Under the pieces are notes generated by a model that was not told where the DNA came from, did not search any database, and worked only from the letters and a program-made list of their open reading frames with translations. A program made the position numbers and the translations under genes. From Monomorium pharaonis (Eukaryota > Arthropoda > Insecta > Hymenoptera > Formicidae): a stretch of DNA of 64,000 nucleotides. This document shows, piece by piece, positions 33,660 to 45,618 of this stretch (position 1 is the first letter of the stretch; each line of letters opens with the position of its first letter). The stretch lies in assembly GCF_013373865.1 (NCBI RefSeq), contig NC_050469.1, forward strand, positions 16,735,046 to 16,799,045, read 5' to 3'.

Positions 33660-35620
33660 TTCAAATTATTTTAATATTAAATACTTTGGAAATTTAATTC
33701 AAATTAATTCAATCTTAATATAACTTAATTACAATTTAATTTAATTTAATTTAATTTAATTTGCAACTTTGACAATTTAACTCTAATTTAATACTATTCA
33801 ATTGACATTTTGATTTTTATTTAATTTAATATAATTGACTTTAATTCAAATTATAATTTAATTCAATTTAATACAGCTTGGTTGATACACTGACATTTTA
33901 TTTGACATTTATTGATACATTGATTGATGCATGAACATTTTATTTCTGATACACCGATATTTTAATATACTGATATTCTGATTTATTGTATTTTAATGTG
34001 ACATATCCTGCAATCTGATTTAATTTAATCTATGTTATGCGCATCGACATCCCAATTTAATTTGATTTAATTTAAATTTCAATACTACAAATTCAATACA
34101 ACAACTCACCACTGAACTTGATTTAATTCATTTTAATGCAGTTTAATTTACGATCTGATTAAATTCACAATTCAATTTAATGCAGCAGATCTGATATTTT
34201 ACTTTGATTAAATATAATTCATACTACTATTCAATTCAATTTAATTTTATTTAATACAATTTTATCCATGATTTAATATTCTGATATCCATATTAATCCT
34301 ATTTTAATATCGAACTTGTATGTCTCTAATTTAACCATTACCATAACATTCTACGTTACTCTTTATGCCAGATATAATAAGATAATATTTAAACCACTGA
34401 TTCTAATAATTTACATGAAATAATATAATAATGATTCGTAGTTCACATGCAGTTTACTCGATTTCATAACGCATTCGAGACCCAACTGAATTAAATGCAC
34501 ATAAACATATATGATACAACAATTGATTTTCATTTATACATGTTTTATTATTGCCAATTATAACTCCGCTTATTTTACTAATTTAGATACAGAAATTTAA
34601 CTGAAGTATTTCCATACTCCTTAAACCTTTATGCGATCTCCAGCATTGTTACCTGAATAAATATATAAATAAAATTATAAAATACGATCGCATCCTTATA
34701 TCTTTCAACGAATAATTCAATCTCATATGCCTCTATATTTTTGAAATCTATAAATAATTACGCGTCTACCGCGACACGTCTGATACGGATCACCGTCTTG
34801 TGCATCGGCTCCTTAAATAAGAAGTCGAGTTTAGTCACCCAACAGCTGGTGGTATTGGCTGACTGGAGCCCGTTGAGGGTACTCCTGGTGATAAAAAGCT
34901 AAACAAGCAGATATCTAATATCTACTTTGCACAGGACAATACCTGTATGATCCGTCGGTTCGCTAACGCAGTTCTTTCAGACAATCAAATGAATGATAAT
35001 AATATTCCGAACCTTAAATTATAAATTCGATTATACTACAAATATCCTGTCAAGCTGGATTCTCGGACTCTGCTTCTTTTTTTTTATTTTATTTTATTCC
35101 CGATGTGGGATACCGCCTAGCGAGAGTGGAGTCGTAAGATACGTTCACAAAACCCTGATTGACAGTGATTTTCTTTTATTTTAATACGCGAAATCTGAAA
35201 GAACGATTGAACCAAATACACAGATATATCCCCCTTGCATGGTTACTTCTCTGAGCGATCCCGCGCCGCATTAACATTATCTTTTATTAATTTGGCAATA
35301 GTCTGAATGTGTCAACACCTAACTAAGGCAGTTGAGTTCGCGTGCATCCCATACATCTGTCTATGGTATTGACAGGTGTACAGGATTAGCCTGACGGAGA
35401 TGATCCCCCACGTGAAAGGAGCGAACAGCGACCGCATAACGGTCGCTCCACATTTAGACAATACCACTAGTTGCCAAATTTAAATCCGTTTCGCTAAATC
35501 AAATCAAACTAAATCATTTCAACTAAACATTTAATTCGTGGTCGCTCATCTTCCGTACACATCCCGATATCATTCCCACAATCTATACCAGGATCTTTTC
35601 TTTTTCTTTATTGTCTACGT
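33660..35620. other. AT-rich leader of the third element
   Basis: TTTAAT and ATTCAATTTAAT runs to about 34300, then unique-looking sequence with short stems such as the pair around GCGAACAGCGACC and GGTCGCTCC at 35423-35450. No convincing gene. Confidence 0.4.
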
Positions 35621-35862
35621 ACTTCACAAAACAAGGTAAGATGCTTAATTACTAACGGCAATTAACCCTTCAGGTGTTGGGAAATTCACGGAACAAGCGG
35701 TTCAATTCGACTCGCTAGTATAACAAGAACCATCCATCGTAAGTCACTTTCTTAACGAGATTAACGATTTCCTTTTCATTTTATAAATTCAATCGATAAT
35801 TTCCATAATAATTATTCATCTATTGCCAACAAACAATTGACATTGGGAATTATATACATTAG

Positions 35863-36495
35863 ATGGTTCCGCCTAACAGAAGACGATCGCCGCTAGATCC
35901 TCGCAGCGTGTTCCGACGCCGGGAATATATACGTGATCTTCTAACCCCTAGCATCCGCGTTCGACCAGTACCCGAGTTGGACAATATACTACCCCAGTAC
36001 CCCCAGCTCATAGAGCACCCTGCTATTGTACGGAACCTACCCCTGATTTTCCCGAACCGCCCTACTCATCGCGCCGATTCTCCAACTCAAGATATAATAG
36101 TTTTCTCTTGACCTCTCTTCTCGATCTCATGAACCATTCCCTCAGATAACAAATGATATCCCTCCGCAAAAATTATTAATAGTAATTCCTCCCGGCTCAG
36201 AAACTGGCCAAACCGAATCGACTCCCCCAAATCCTGTCACTCTTTTTGATTCACCGATCGAAGAGTCACACGAAATAATTGTCCCCGACATTGATCTGTC
36301 AGCCTTCAATGAGCAAACCCCTCTCGATACAATTTCCGCAGCAGAAACACTCTTGTCCCTGAATGAGACCCTTACCGAACTGGAGGAAATCCTGGGACCA
36401 CCTCTCCTCTCCAACGCTGTTCATGAGTTCTTAAATTCTGAGATATCACCACATCCCCATCGATACATTTGTCCTGAATGCTCTTCTAGAGGCTA
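35863..36495 (+). pseudogene. Arg-rich/acidic ORF of third LTR-like element, frameshifted
   Basis: ATG 35863 directly follows an acceptor (ACATTAG). The first 82 codons are basic and Pro-rich (RRRSPLDPRSVFRRREYIR), ending at 36111. A second open stretch in another frame, about 36145-36495, is acidic (LSAFNEQTP, LSLNETLTELEEIL) and ends CPECSSRG. Same architecture as the 174-aa protein but little sequence identity. Not recognised. Confidence 0.45.
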
Positions 36496-37031
36496 AGACC
36501 TCACTTATTTTGATTCCGAGCAGTGAAACTACATTCTCCCCGATTACCCCGAGGAATAATAATAATTAACCCAGCATCTTTATCATTTTTATACGCGTTT
36601 TACCATATAACCTTATCATTATAATATATAATAATCTCACACATGTTATTACTTATGTGCATTATATCGTATATTCAATAACACACTCTTTTCATTATTT
36701 TATTTTATCCTAACATATATATTTTAAATACATAATTTTTATCATTCCAATTTATTCTACAAAATATATACATATATTATGCTTATGTATTAAATAAATG
36801 AAGATTAATACTGATTGATAAATAATAAATACGTTTATTTAACCTGTCTCTCATCCCATTTATTTCTCTCTCAAACGCGATAAACGATCCTTCCGGCTCT
36901 CGGCGTATCCCTGGGAAATAAGCAGACGTGCTGCGGTCGCTCTAAAACAATAAATTGAGCCCCGTTAGACAAAAGAACGAAAGCTGCCCCCGTATCGAGT
37001 AGTCTTCAACGGAACGTTACAAATCGGTTTT

Positions 37032-38894
37032 TGAAATTTTTGTCCGTAACAATGTAATTAATTATAATAATATGATTAGGAATATGAATAATAAAAGTAA
37101 TAGAAAAGTAAAAAAAAATTATTAGTTTGGCGGGGACGTCACATATTTAAAGCCGTAACGCCATTTCAAGATTGTATAATGATTTAAAGAACACTGAATA
37201 TTAGTCAACGAATTAATTCAACTAGATTATTATTTAAATAAATATAATTAATGCATAAAATTAGTTAACAATCATTTTTATTGCTACTTCAATAATAACT
37301 AATAATAATAAAATTTAATAATGACAACTAAGGCTCTTGCAACGTTATGAACGATGCGCATAGGATTATTGCATAATAGCAGACGATTACGTAATAATAT
37401 ATTTTATATATTTATTTCAGCATTTTGCAAAGGCCCAGGTAGCGAAATTATTTATATCATTTAAACAAACGATTATAATAGAACTTGAACACGTTGCATT
37501 AACTGCAAACGTTAATTAACAATTAATGAGTAAAAATCTTATTAATTTATATAATAAGACTAATGTATAAAATCATATAATAATTAAATTTGCAATATTA
37601 AATTTTAACGCCCGCTTGAAACTTCTCACTAGAATCTTTGCAAGATCATACATGGTTAGATGTAAACGAAAATTAATTTATTAATTTTCGTGCCCACATA
37701 TGCATAATTAATTAATATCAGAATAATGCTAATTAATCTTGAAGCCAGAACAATTAAAATTAATTAAATCATTATTATCAAAATTACTATAGACATACAT
37801 TGCTCGAGATTCAGAAGGAATAAAAAATTAATTTAAATAAAATAATATCTTTTGTCATAAGGCTTCAAGAATAAAAATCGCTGCATGGTAACCGATTATG
37901 CAATTGTCGATGCGCAATGGACCGTCTGCATTCCTTTGAGATTAACACTTAACTCAAAGACTAACCCGTCTCCCTGTTGCGTAATATATGAGGCGCCCCT
38001 CATTCCATCGCGCGCACTCCGGCCGAAGTTTTGAAACAATTAATTACTGCGGCATAAGATTAATCATTATAATACGGTCTATCGTATGTGCTTCATCGTC
38101 AAAGAATATTGTAAAGTAAACAGCCCTGTTGCACTCTGGAAAAAGCATGATTATTCTGTATCTTGCGAATTTTGGAAAAGACGAGGAAAAGAAAGAGGAC
38201 GAATATAATCATATCTCAAAATTGTGGCCCTTACGCGTTTCGGAGTCGCCCGTAAGTACCAGCAATTTCAATCTGTTAAGGTAATAAATTGTGAATATTG
38301 AATATTGAATTTATATATCTATATGTAAAGACAAAGGAAAAATTAATAATATTAAAGAACACGAATTTGAAACTAAAAGAATTATCACGAGCAAGTCAAG
38401 GCCATTAAATAACGAAAAGAACGATCAAAAATCAATAGTTCCAATTAATTAACTAATTAAAGAATTAATAAAATTAATTACGTGACAGTTCGAATCTATC
38501 ACTCGAACTCTTGACTCTTGTACGAAGTGACAGTTCGAATCACCTCTCGATTTGTTCAAATTTAACTTACTAATTAATTAATGTTAAAATTACTGCGATC
38601 TTATTATCCATTGAATAACAGCTTAATACCAGTAACAGTAAAATACCACTCAGAATAAGATTTACAAAGAAAAGAGAGCGTTTAACAATTTGGCAATTGT
38701 AATTAATTTTTACTTTGTCGAATTTATACTCTGTGACTATTTGATTTATTTCTTGAATGTTTTTGCAATCGAACCATGTACTAATCTGTCTGTTATGTAT
38801 TTGCATCTATTTTCTCTCGAATTGATTGAATTTTGATTGTTGAACCACCTGTGGCAGTTGCTACATGTATGTGAGTGACGGCTGAGATCCGCGC
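37032..38894. other. AT-rich interval, one possible exon
   Basis: Starts with a second terminus-like sequence (GGGGACGTCACA at 37134). It is mostly AT-rich without repeats matching elsewhere. At 38149-38253 a short open stretch begins MIILYLANFGKDEEKK and ends at a good donor CCCGTAAGTACC; this might be a first coding exon, but nothing else supports it. Confidence 0.3.
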
Positions 38895-40213
38895 TCAGTC
38901 AAACTATTTCGAAGTATTTTAAATTATTTTTAACTATTATGAACGAACCTAATTCGACTGCATTTTATAACTTATGTGTATTTGGCAATCTTAGAGCTCG
39001 AATTGAACCACTGTATCGTAATTTGTCAAGCAACTTAACAATTATTTAGATCGCTAGGGATATTGCTAGAACCTAAAGCCTACCATATGCCTACGAGCAT
39101 GTGGTTGGTTGATTTTATTTGCATGTGATTGGTCTATTTTGTTTAAACATCTGAACACCGAAATTTTGATAGATCTGCGTATAAAACTGACGAGCTTTTC
39201 GCATACCCTACTGTCTCTCTATATATTTGATAATATTCTGTAGAAAAACCGAAAACTTATTGTCATACTGTGAAAACCCCTTATACTTGTCTTATGATTG
39301 GTCGATAGTTTACCTTAGTGACGATTCTACCTCTATGTTTGCCCCGCAATTGGCAGACTTATTGAATTTGTAAAACTTGACGAAAATACTGAACAATCAT
39401 CGAAAGCTTGTTTAAACCCTACCCAATATTCCCTTATTAATCCAATCATTTTGTTTTAATCCCCGTTCAACCCCTATTTGAATTAAATAAGAAATAAATA
39501 AGTAAACGGATCTCCTTGTGTAAAGTACGTCAGCAGTAGCTATATTTAAATACTATTGATAACCACATCGTATTATTTCACCAACTTATTTCCCCCCTTC
39601 ACCCCCTCTCTCTCTGATATTAGGCTTAAAGGTGATTTTCAAGCATATTGCTGCTTAGCAGTGTGTAAGATTATCACAGTACGTGGTTGCGTCCTTAATT
39701 AAGACTAGCACCCGCTACGCTTGTTAAGTGCCGTCCACAGTTCTGCGTGCGATAACTGTGGAGTTGCAGCAAAACGCATCCGCTGCAAGCCAAGGTGCTG
39801 CACGCTGGAAGCGTAGTCTGGCATAGCATTTCTTCTTAATCTAAGATAACTAACATCCTACTCCCTCTTGAATTGGTGGAATAAGACGGAAAATAAGACA
39901 ATAGTCAATCCCTCAATAATAATCATAACGATACGTAAAGAATAAGAGTAAGGATTAGCTCCGTGGCCACAGAAGCGTAAAAGAGATAACCACTGCAAAT
40001 GCCAAAGAGCTGTAGCCGCGACTAGCTAAAGGCTCACTTTGCAGAAACGCTTTCCGTTGCAATCCGAAAGGATTTGTGTTGATCTGTGGAATGATAGGTT
40101 GAACGTATCCGTCATATGCTGACACGCTGTGAGCTGGAAGCGTTCATTAGAATAAATTAGCTAGACTTGTTCCCTTCTCCATCCCTACTTTGGCAGTGCT
40201 TCTTTGAGACTAA

Positions 40214-42498
40214 CAAGGGAACCTCGCGAACTCGAAAATTCTGATTTTAATGAAACTTGGCATAAATGTAGAGGGCGTAAATACATGAATTTAGAAATTT
40301 ATCGTAGCTGCCATAAACGGTTTAAAGGGGTGAAACCACCCTTCAAAGATTGAGACATTTTTCGTTTTCTCGATATATCTCGTAAACTAAACAAAATATT
40401 TAAAAATGTTTTATACAAAAGTTTTACAATAAAAGTACTTCTATTTAACTACAGTAATTAAATTTAAAAAAATTTTTTTTCTAACAATTGTTTTTTAATT
40501 TTTGAAAAAAAATTTTTTTTTCAAAATTCTATTAATGTAGTTAGATAGAGATATTGTTACCATAAAACTTGTATAAAACATTTTTTGATATCTCCAATAC
40601 TTTTCAAGATATATCGGAAAAAGCAAAAATCTGCTTTACGCTATGCACTGAGAAAAACATGAGAGAATGCAATAGCACCGCGACAGAGAGCGTTAAAAAA
40701 TATTTTAAAGAAATTTTTTATTAAGGTTTATTTATGATATTAAATATAATATAAGATACTAAAAATATAATAAAATAAAGTAATATAAAATAATAATATT
40801 TTATATAATATAATAATATATAATAATATAATATAATAATGTCGCACGTGAATGCATGCTGATGTAAGTGAGAGAAAAAGAGTAAATAATATTAACATAA
40901 TATAATATAGTAATATAATAATATAATATAATATAAAATATTTAGATTCAGACTTCTTGGTCCGGATCTATTAGCGGTTACATGCCAGAGAGTCGACGCA
41001 GATCGACGACATCTGCCAATCCAAATCGGCCATATGATTTGTCAATTAAGGCATTATTTTGCTCTCTGTCGATCTTGCAAAAGTATCGCGTCCAAAATCT
41101 TTTTCTTATATTGATAAATCCATGTATGTGGATGTTATAGAGATATATCCATGTCTAGATACAAAATTAACATATTTTAGTGTGGCATTATACATTGAAC
41201 AACAATATACTTTGAATCAGGGTAATGAAAATGCAAATTAAAAAATAATGCATTACTTATTAATTTTTTAATAAGTAATTATTTCTTTACTCATTAATTA
41301 TTAAAACAATAATGCGTAATGAAAAAACTCGCATTAATTATTTCAAAAGTAATGCGTAATTAAAAAAATCGCATTACTTATTACAAAAGTAATGCGTAAT
41401 GAAAAAAATCGCATTACTTATTTCAAAAGTAATGCGTAATGAAAAATATCGCATTACTTATTTCAAAAGTAATGCGCAATAAAAAATATCGCATTACTTA
41501 TTTCCAGTGTTGTAATAGATCATTAAATAAATAATCTAGATCAGATCAAGATCTTTATCAAAATATTAAATCTAGATCAGATCACAGATCATTTTTCATA
41601 CATTTGATCTAGATCATAGATTACATTAATTTTGATCTAGATCGAAGATCGTTTCTTTTTTTTACTTGACAATTTGGTAGGAGTAGGAATCGAAGTTTTT
41701 TAAGCTTCTTTAATGGATCCGGACAAAGAAGTCTGGATCTAAATATTTATATTATTTTATATTATATTATAATATTTTATATTATATTATATTATTATAT
41801 TACTATATTATATTAATATTATTTACTCTTTCTCTCTCACTCACATCAGCATGCATTCACGTGCGACATTATTATATTATATTATTATATATTATTATAT
41901 TATACAAAATATTATTATTTTATATTACTTTATTTTATTATATTTTTAGTATCTTATATTATATTCAATATCATAAATAAACCTTAATAAAAAATTTCTT
42001 TAAAATATTTTTTAACGCTCTTCGTCGCGGTGTTATCGCATTCTCTCATGCTTTTTTCAATGCATAGCGTAGAGCAGACTTTTGCTTTTTCCGATATATC
42101 TTGAAAAGTATTGGAGATATCAAGAAATGTTTTATACAAAAGTTTTATGGTAACAATATCTCTATCTAACTACATTAATAAAATTTTGAAAAAAAATTTT
42201 TTTTTTTAAATTAAAAAACAATTGTTAGAAAAAAAAATTTTTTTTTAATTTAATTACTGTAGTTAGATAGAAGTACTTTTATTGTAAAACTTTTGTATAA
42301 AACATTTTTTAATATTTTGTTTAGTTTACGAGATATATCAAGAAAACGAAAAATGTCTCAATCTTTGAAGGGTGGTTTCACCCCTTTAAACCGTTTATGG
42401 GCAGCTACGATAAATTTCTAAATTCATGTATTTACCCCCTCTACATTTATGCCAAGTTTCATTAAAATCAGAATTTTCGAGTTCACGAGGTTCCCTTG
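40214..42498. mobile_element. 2.3 kb foldback element with TAA target duplication
   Basis: Inverted arms of about 800 bp from CAAGGGAACCTCG (40214) to its complement at 42498, flanked by TAA at 40211-40213 and 42499-42501. The arms include TTTAAAGGGGTGAAACCACC and its complement. Copy 1 of the host element lacks it. The 3-bp duplication points to a Harbinger-type transposase. It codes for nothing obvious. Confidence 0.85.
41300..41510. repeat. ~41-bp tandem array in the foldback loop
   Basis: About five units centred on AAAAGTAATGCGTAATGAAA and TCGCATTACTTATT; each unit is itself partly palindromic. It is followed at 41520-41655 by several TCTAGATCAGATC repeats. Confidence 0.75.
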
Positions 42499-42788
42499 TA
42501 AGTAAAATTTAGGAAACTTGTGTTGAACTCTTAAAGATTTTGAATTTGAGAATTTACCAGAACTTCTGAGCTGACGATATCTTTCCGTTATTTTTGGTTT
42601 CTTAATATTAATTTTCCCCCTTTTTTCTCTCTTTCTTCCAGGCACCTCATCTAATTTCTCACATAGCCGTAACTCCTTAACAGCTCATCTTCACCGCAAA
42701 GGTAAGATCATGTGCACATCACTTTAAATTATCTTCAAGTATTTTCTAAAATGCATTCAATTATTGCCCTCTCCCTCGGATCCCGTAG

Positions 42789-43313
42789 ATGAATAGATCA
42801 GTGCAAAGACGAGCTCACAGGCAGAACATCCGACAATTAGAGCGATATATCGAGTCAAGGGCCAGGATTCTCCGACTTCTGCACTCTATTGATAGGCGCG
42901 CCCCTCAAATATTCCATCTACCGAATCACTCGCGACAAATCCAGCACGCGATTGATCTATCGACCTTTTCCTGTTTCGATGTCGAAATTGTCAATACCGC
43001 CTCCCGCGACATTGTCCCCCGACGCACCTCGCGACACGCACCCAGCAAGCTATAAGTTACCCCCCTCAACCCCCAGCAGCGGTTGCTTCACCATCCAACT
43101 CTCCCCCTTCCCCCTCTCGATCTAACAGTGCAGCAACCGACATCGAGCAGGCCCTCCGAGATACCGTCGACGAAAGTCTCGCTCGAATGATAGAAGCAGT
43201 GCAAACTTTTAATGCCATACCAACTGAAGCTCTTCCTAGTGTAAACCAAGACGAATTCGAGGAATACCTGCGATCCTTAGAATTGCGCCCAGTCCAGCCC
43301 AACGACCCATAAT
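42789..43313 (+). pseudogene. Arg-rich/acidic ORF, frameshifted copy
   Basis: Homologue of the 174-aa ORF at 24621-25145. The N-terminal 80 codons are nearly identical; the frame then breaks near 43035-43060, and the acidic C-terminal part resumes in another frame up to the stop at the 254-bp block. Confidence 0.65.
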
Positions 43314-43567
43314 TGTAACTCCCTCTAAACATGGTAGTCTAGTAGTTGTAGACACCTAGTATAATAATAAAGTAGAATTTGTTTTGATAAACAGACCATT
43401 TCTGTTTCTTTCGCGTACGCACTCGACCCTCCTCACGCCGATCCTAGCTCTCGACATCCCGAGGTATTGCCGGCCCAGCAGGTAGCCTCAAAAGCAAAGA
43501 GAGCACTCCTAATTTGTGTGACCTAGGTACGCATAAGCTAGGAAGGTCACTCTTCCGGGACGTGACA
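43314..43567 (+). repeat. 254-bp TG...CA terminal block, copy 2
   Basis: Starts TGTAACTCCCTCT and ends CCGGGACGTGACA; inverted counterpart of 24366-24619 with equal length. Confidence 0.6.
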
Positions 43568-44206
43568 TTGATAACTGTACGATGCATTTCGATATTGGTT
43601 CGATATCTGTATGATGTGGTTTGATAGCAGTTCAATAGATATATGACGCGTTGCAAAAGGAATAAATGAACAAAAAATTTAAAAAATAATTATTCTAACT
43701 TATTTTCTCTTCCTTATTCCTCTGCGTTGTAATGGCGTGTGCAGAACCGAGTAGGAAGTATATAAATAAGATGGGTGGGAACGTATGTAAGTGATCGCGT
43801 ATGAAAGAACGCACAGAATGAAAGAGAAAGAGCGAGAGAATAAGACTGTACGGTTGGAGATATCGTGTACGGGTGAGAGAGAAAGAGAGAGAGAGAAAGA
43901 GGGAGAGACAGATTTGCAATAGAGGGAGAGAGCGAGCACCGCGGCGATGGCTGCTGCAGCAGCGGCGGGTGGTGGCTGCGGCGGTGGCGGTGGCAGCCGG
44001 CGGCGGACGGCGGGCGGGCGGCGACGGCGGTGGCGGTCGCGGACCCGAAAATCCTGCGTCAGCAATTTCCGCACTGCGAGATCTCCCTCCCCGCGTGACG
44101 TCATACCCCCGCGCCAACGTGTACCCCCCGGCACACCCGCATCCCCTTCGGAGCCCCTGGGTTAGAACCGACATAGTATTAACTACTTATATATATCTTC
44201 AAAATA
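43568..44206. other. Purine-rich then GC/CGG-rich block
   Basis: GAGAGA-rich at 43820-43935, then GGCGGN repeats at 43945-44045 and a GC-rich stretch to about 44165, unlike anything else in the window. ORFs on both strands here are low complexity. It may be the promoter or 5' UTR remnant of a host gene. Confidence 0.4.
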
Positions 44207-44556
44207 TCAAGAGACACGGTAGTGGCTCGCGCCAAGTGAAAGCGTAGCGCGAGCCCGACCGTGCTCTTTACGCGAGTACGTGACTTGCGAGCACCCGAGA
44301 TTATCGGATCTCAGAAACGGCTAAACGGATCGATATCTAATTAGACTCAATCGAAAGCTTAGGGTCGATTTGTATAAGAAAACTATTTTTATTTTTCCTC
44401 TACATACTCTATGATGAGAGGTATCACGACGCAAAGTCTAAATGTCAAAATTTTCATTTAAGAAACGTCATCGTCATCGACCTATCATATCAGAAAATGT
44501 CACTTTCACACTTTCGATACAAGAGGCGCTATAAACGCGTCTCAGGTCTCAGGTTA
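44207..44556 (+). repeat. ~360-bp terminal unit of RG element, copy C end
   Basis: Starts with the hairpin motif TCAAGAGACACGGTAGTG (44207-44236), which pairs with the following AGCCCGACCGTGCTC. Matches 22616-22977 in reverse. It forms the outer end of the left palindrome arm. Confidence 0.7.
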
Positions 44557-45590
44557 ATATTTAATTAGGAACCTGTCATACCTACCGACGAAACAGTGGT
44601 CACTTTTGCATGCTTCTTGGGTAACGTTCCGTTTCACGCATAATAATGTCTAACGTTAATTATGTGCGTAAGAAAATGGAACGCAGTTATTCGCATCGTC
44701 ATTACGGCATTTGCATCGTCACTACGGTGTGTGTAATGGGTTATGGGTTATGTGAGTTGCCAGGGGTTTGTGCGAAGTGACTTACAGTGTGATGAGGGTT
44801 ATGTTATTGTTATGATATGATGACAGTTTCGTGAAGTAGTATACCGTTATTTATGTTATGTCTAATCTACGAAACAATGACTGATGTGTCTTTTAATAAG
44901 AAAACAATTAATATTTTAAGACATGGTCGAAGTTTCGAGAGGCATTATATTGATTCGCTGTAAGTAAGTGTAAATATGCAACGTGAGACAGTTGGAGACC
45001 AGGGACTCAATTCCTGAATTTATTCGCAAGAAAAACGTATGCTGCGCAAATACCTACTCGTTTTAACAGAAAAGTTGCAAGTTCATTGGTTAAAAGCTAT
45101 ACGTTTGCGAATACGTTTCTCTTACGAATGAATTCAAGAATTGAGCCCCAGAGAGAAACCTCTCCGAGGTTTTTCTCTGTGAAGATGTGGAGACAGTTTC
45201 GCGATTGTTCCTTATGATGATAATTGTTTAAGGTATTTATGAATCATCGAATGGAAGAAGAACTTCGAGAGAGGAAAAATGGTAGAGAGAGAGAGAGAGA
45301 GAGAGAAAGAGATCAATTAAGAGGAAACAGAACAGTGAGTCTGTGGCAGATTTCACGATGATATGATAAACTTGTATATTACATCGTGGATTACATCATG
45401 GAAGGAAATACGGCTGTGCTTAATTTGAAGATTAGATAAGTTACATAAAATTTGCATTTTTTGTTATATTCTGAGATAAGAGTAATACTTTGTGTTATGT
45501 TTTAAATTTCAGTTAATTAAAAAAATTAAAACCAAAAGAAGACAGAAAAAGAAAAAAGAATGGATGAGTAAGGAAAGAAAGAAAGAAAGA

Positions 45591-45618
45591 TCAAGAGGCA
45601 CGGTAGTGCTTTGCACCA
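45591..45618 (+). repeat. 30-nt hairpin motif, solitary copy in left arm
   Basis: TCAAGAGGCACGGTAGTG followed by CTTTGCACCA; mirrored at 51093-51120. Confidence 0.7.

Larger units (their letters stand above)
32393..37031 (+). mobile_element. Third LTR-like element with family C promoter region
   Basis: Begins with family C sequence in plus orientation (promoter and first exon, 32400-33540), a long AT-rich leader with TTTAAT runs (33660-34300), an exon ending at donor GTAAGATGC (35636) and an ORF region (35863-36495). It ends at 37031 with CGGAACGTTACA, comparable to the CGGGACGTGACA end of the element at 43567. The order promoter, leader, short exon, intron, ORF, terminal block is the same as in 38895-43567. 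Confidence 0.5.
38895..43567 (+). mobile_element. LTR-like element, copy 2 (inverted relative to 24366-30995)
   Basis: Starts TCAGTCAAAC and ends CGGGACGTGACA. Without the foldback at 40214-42498 it is about 2.4 kb, the same as copy 1 without its LINE. Promoter-like boxes: GATTGGTC at 39127 and TATAAAAC at 39180. A 60-nt exon at 42642-42701 (acceptor CTTCCAG, donor GTAAGATC) and an intron lead to the ORF at 42789. Confidence 0.6.

Noticed and set aside
33660..34300. TTTAAT repeat run as a telomere- or centromere-like satellite
   Set aside because: Short, irregular, and also found as leader sequence near 23050; simple low complexity fits better.
43695..44247. ORFs in the GC-rich block (Arg/Pro/Gly/Ala-rich)
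   Set aside because: Low-complexity composition open on both strands and in several frames; no domain seen.
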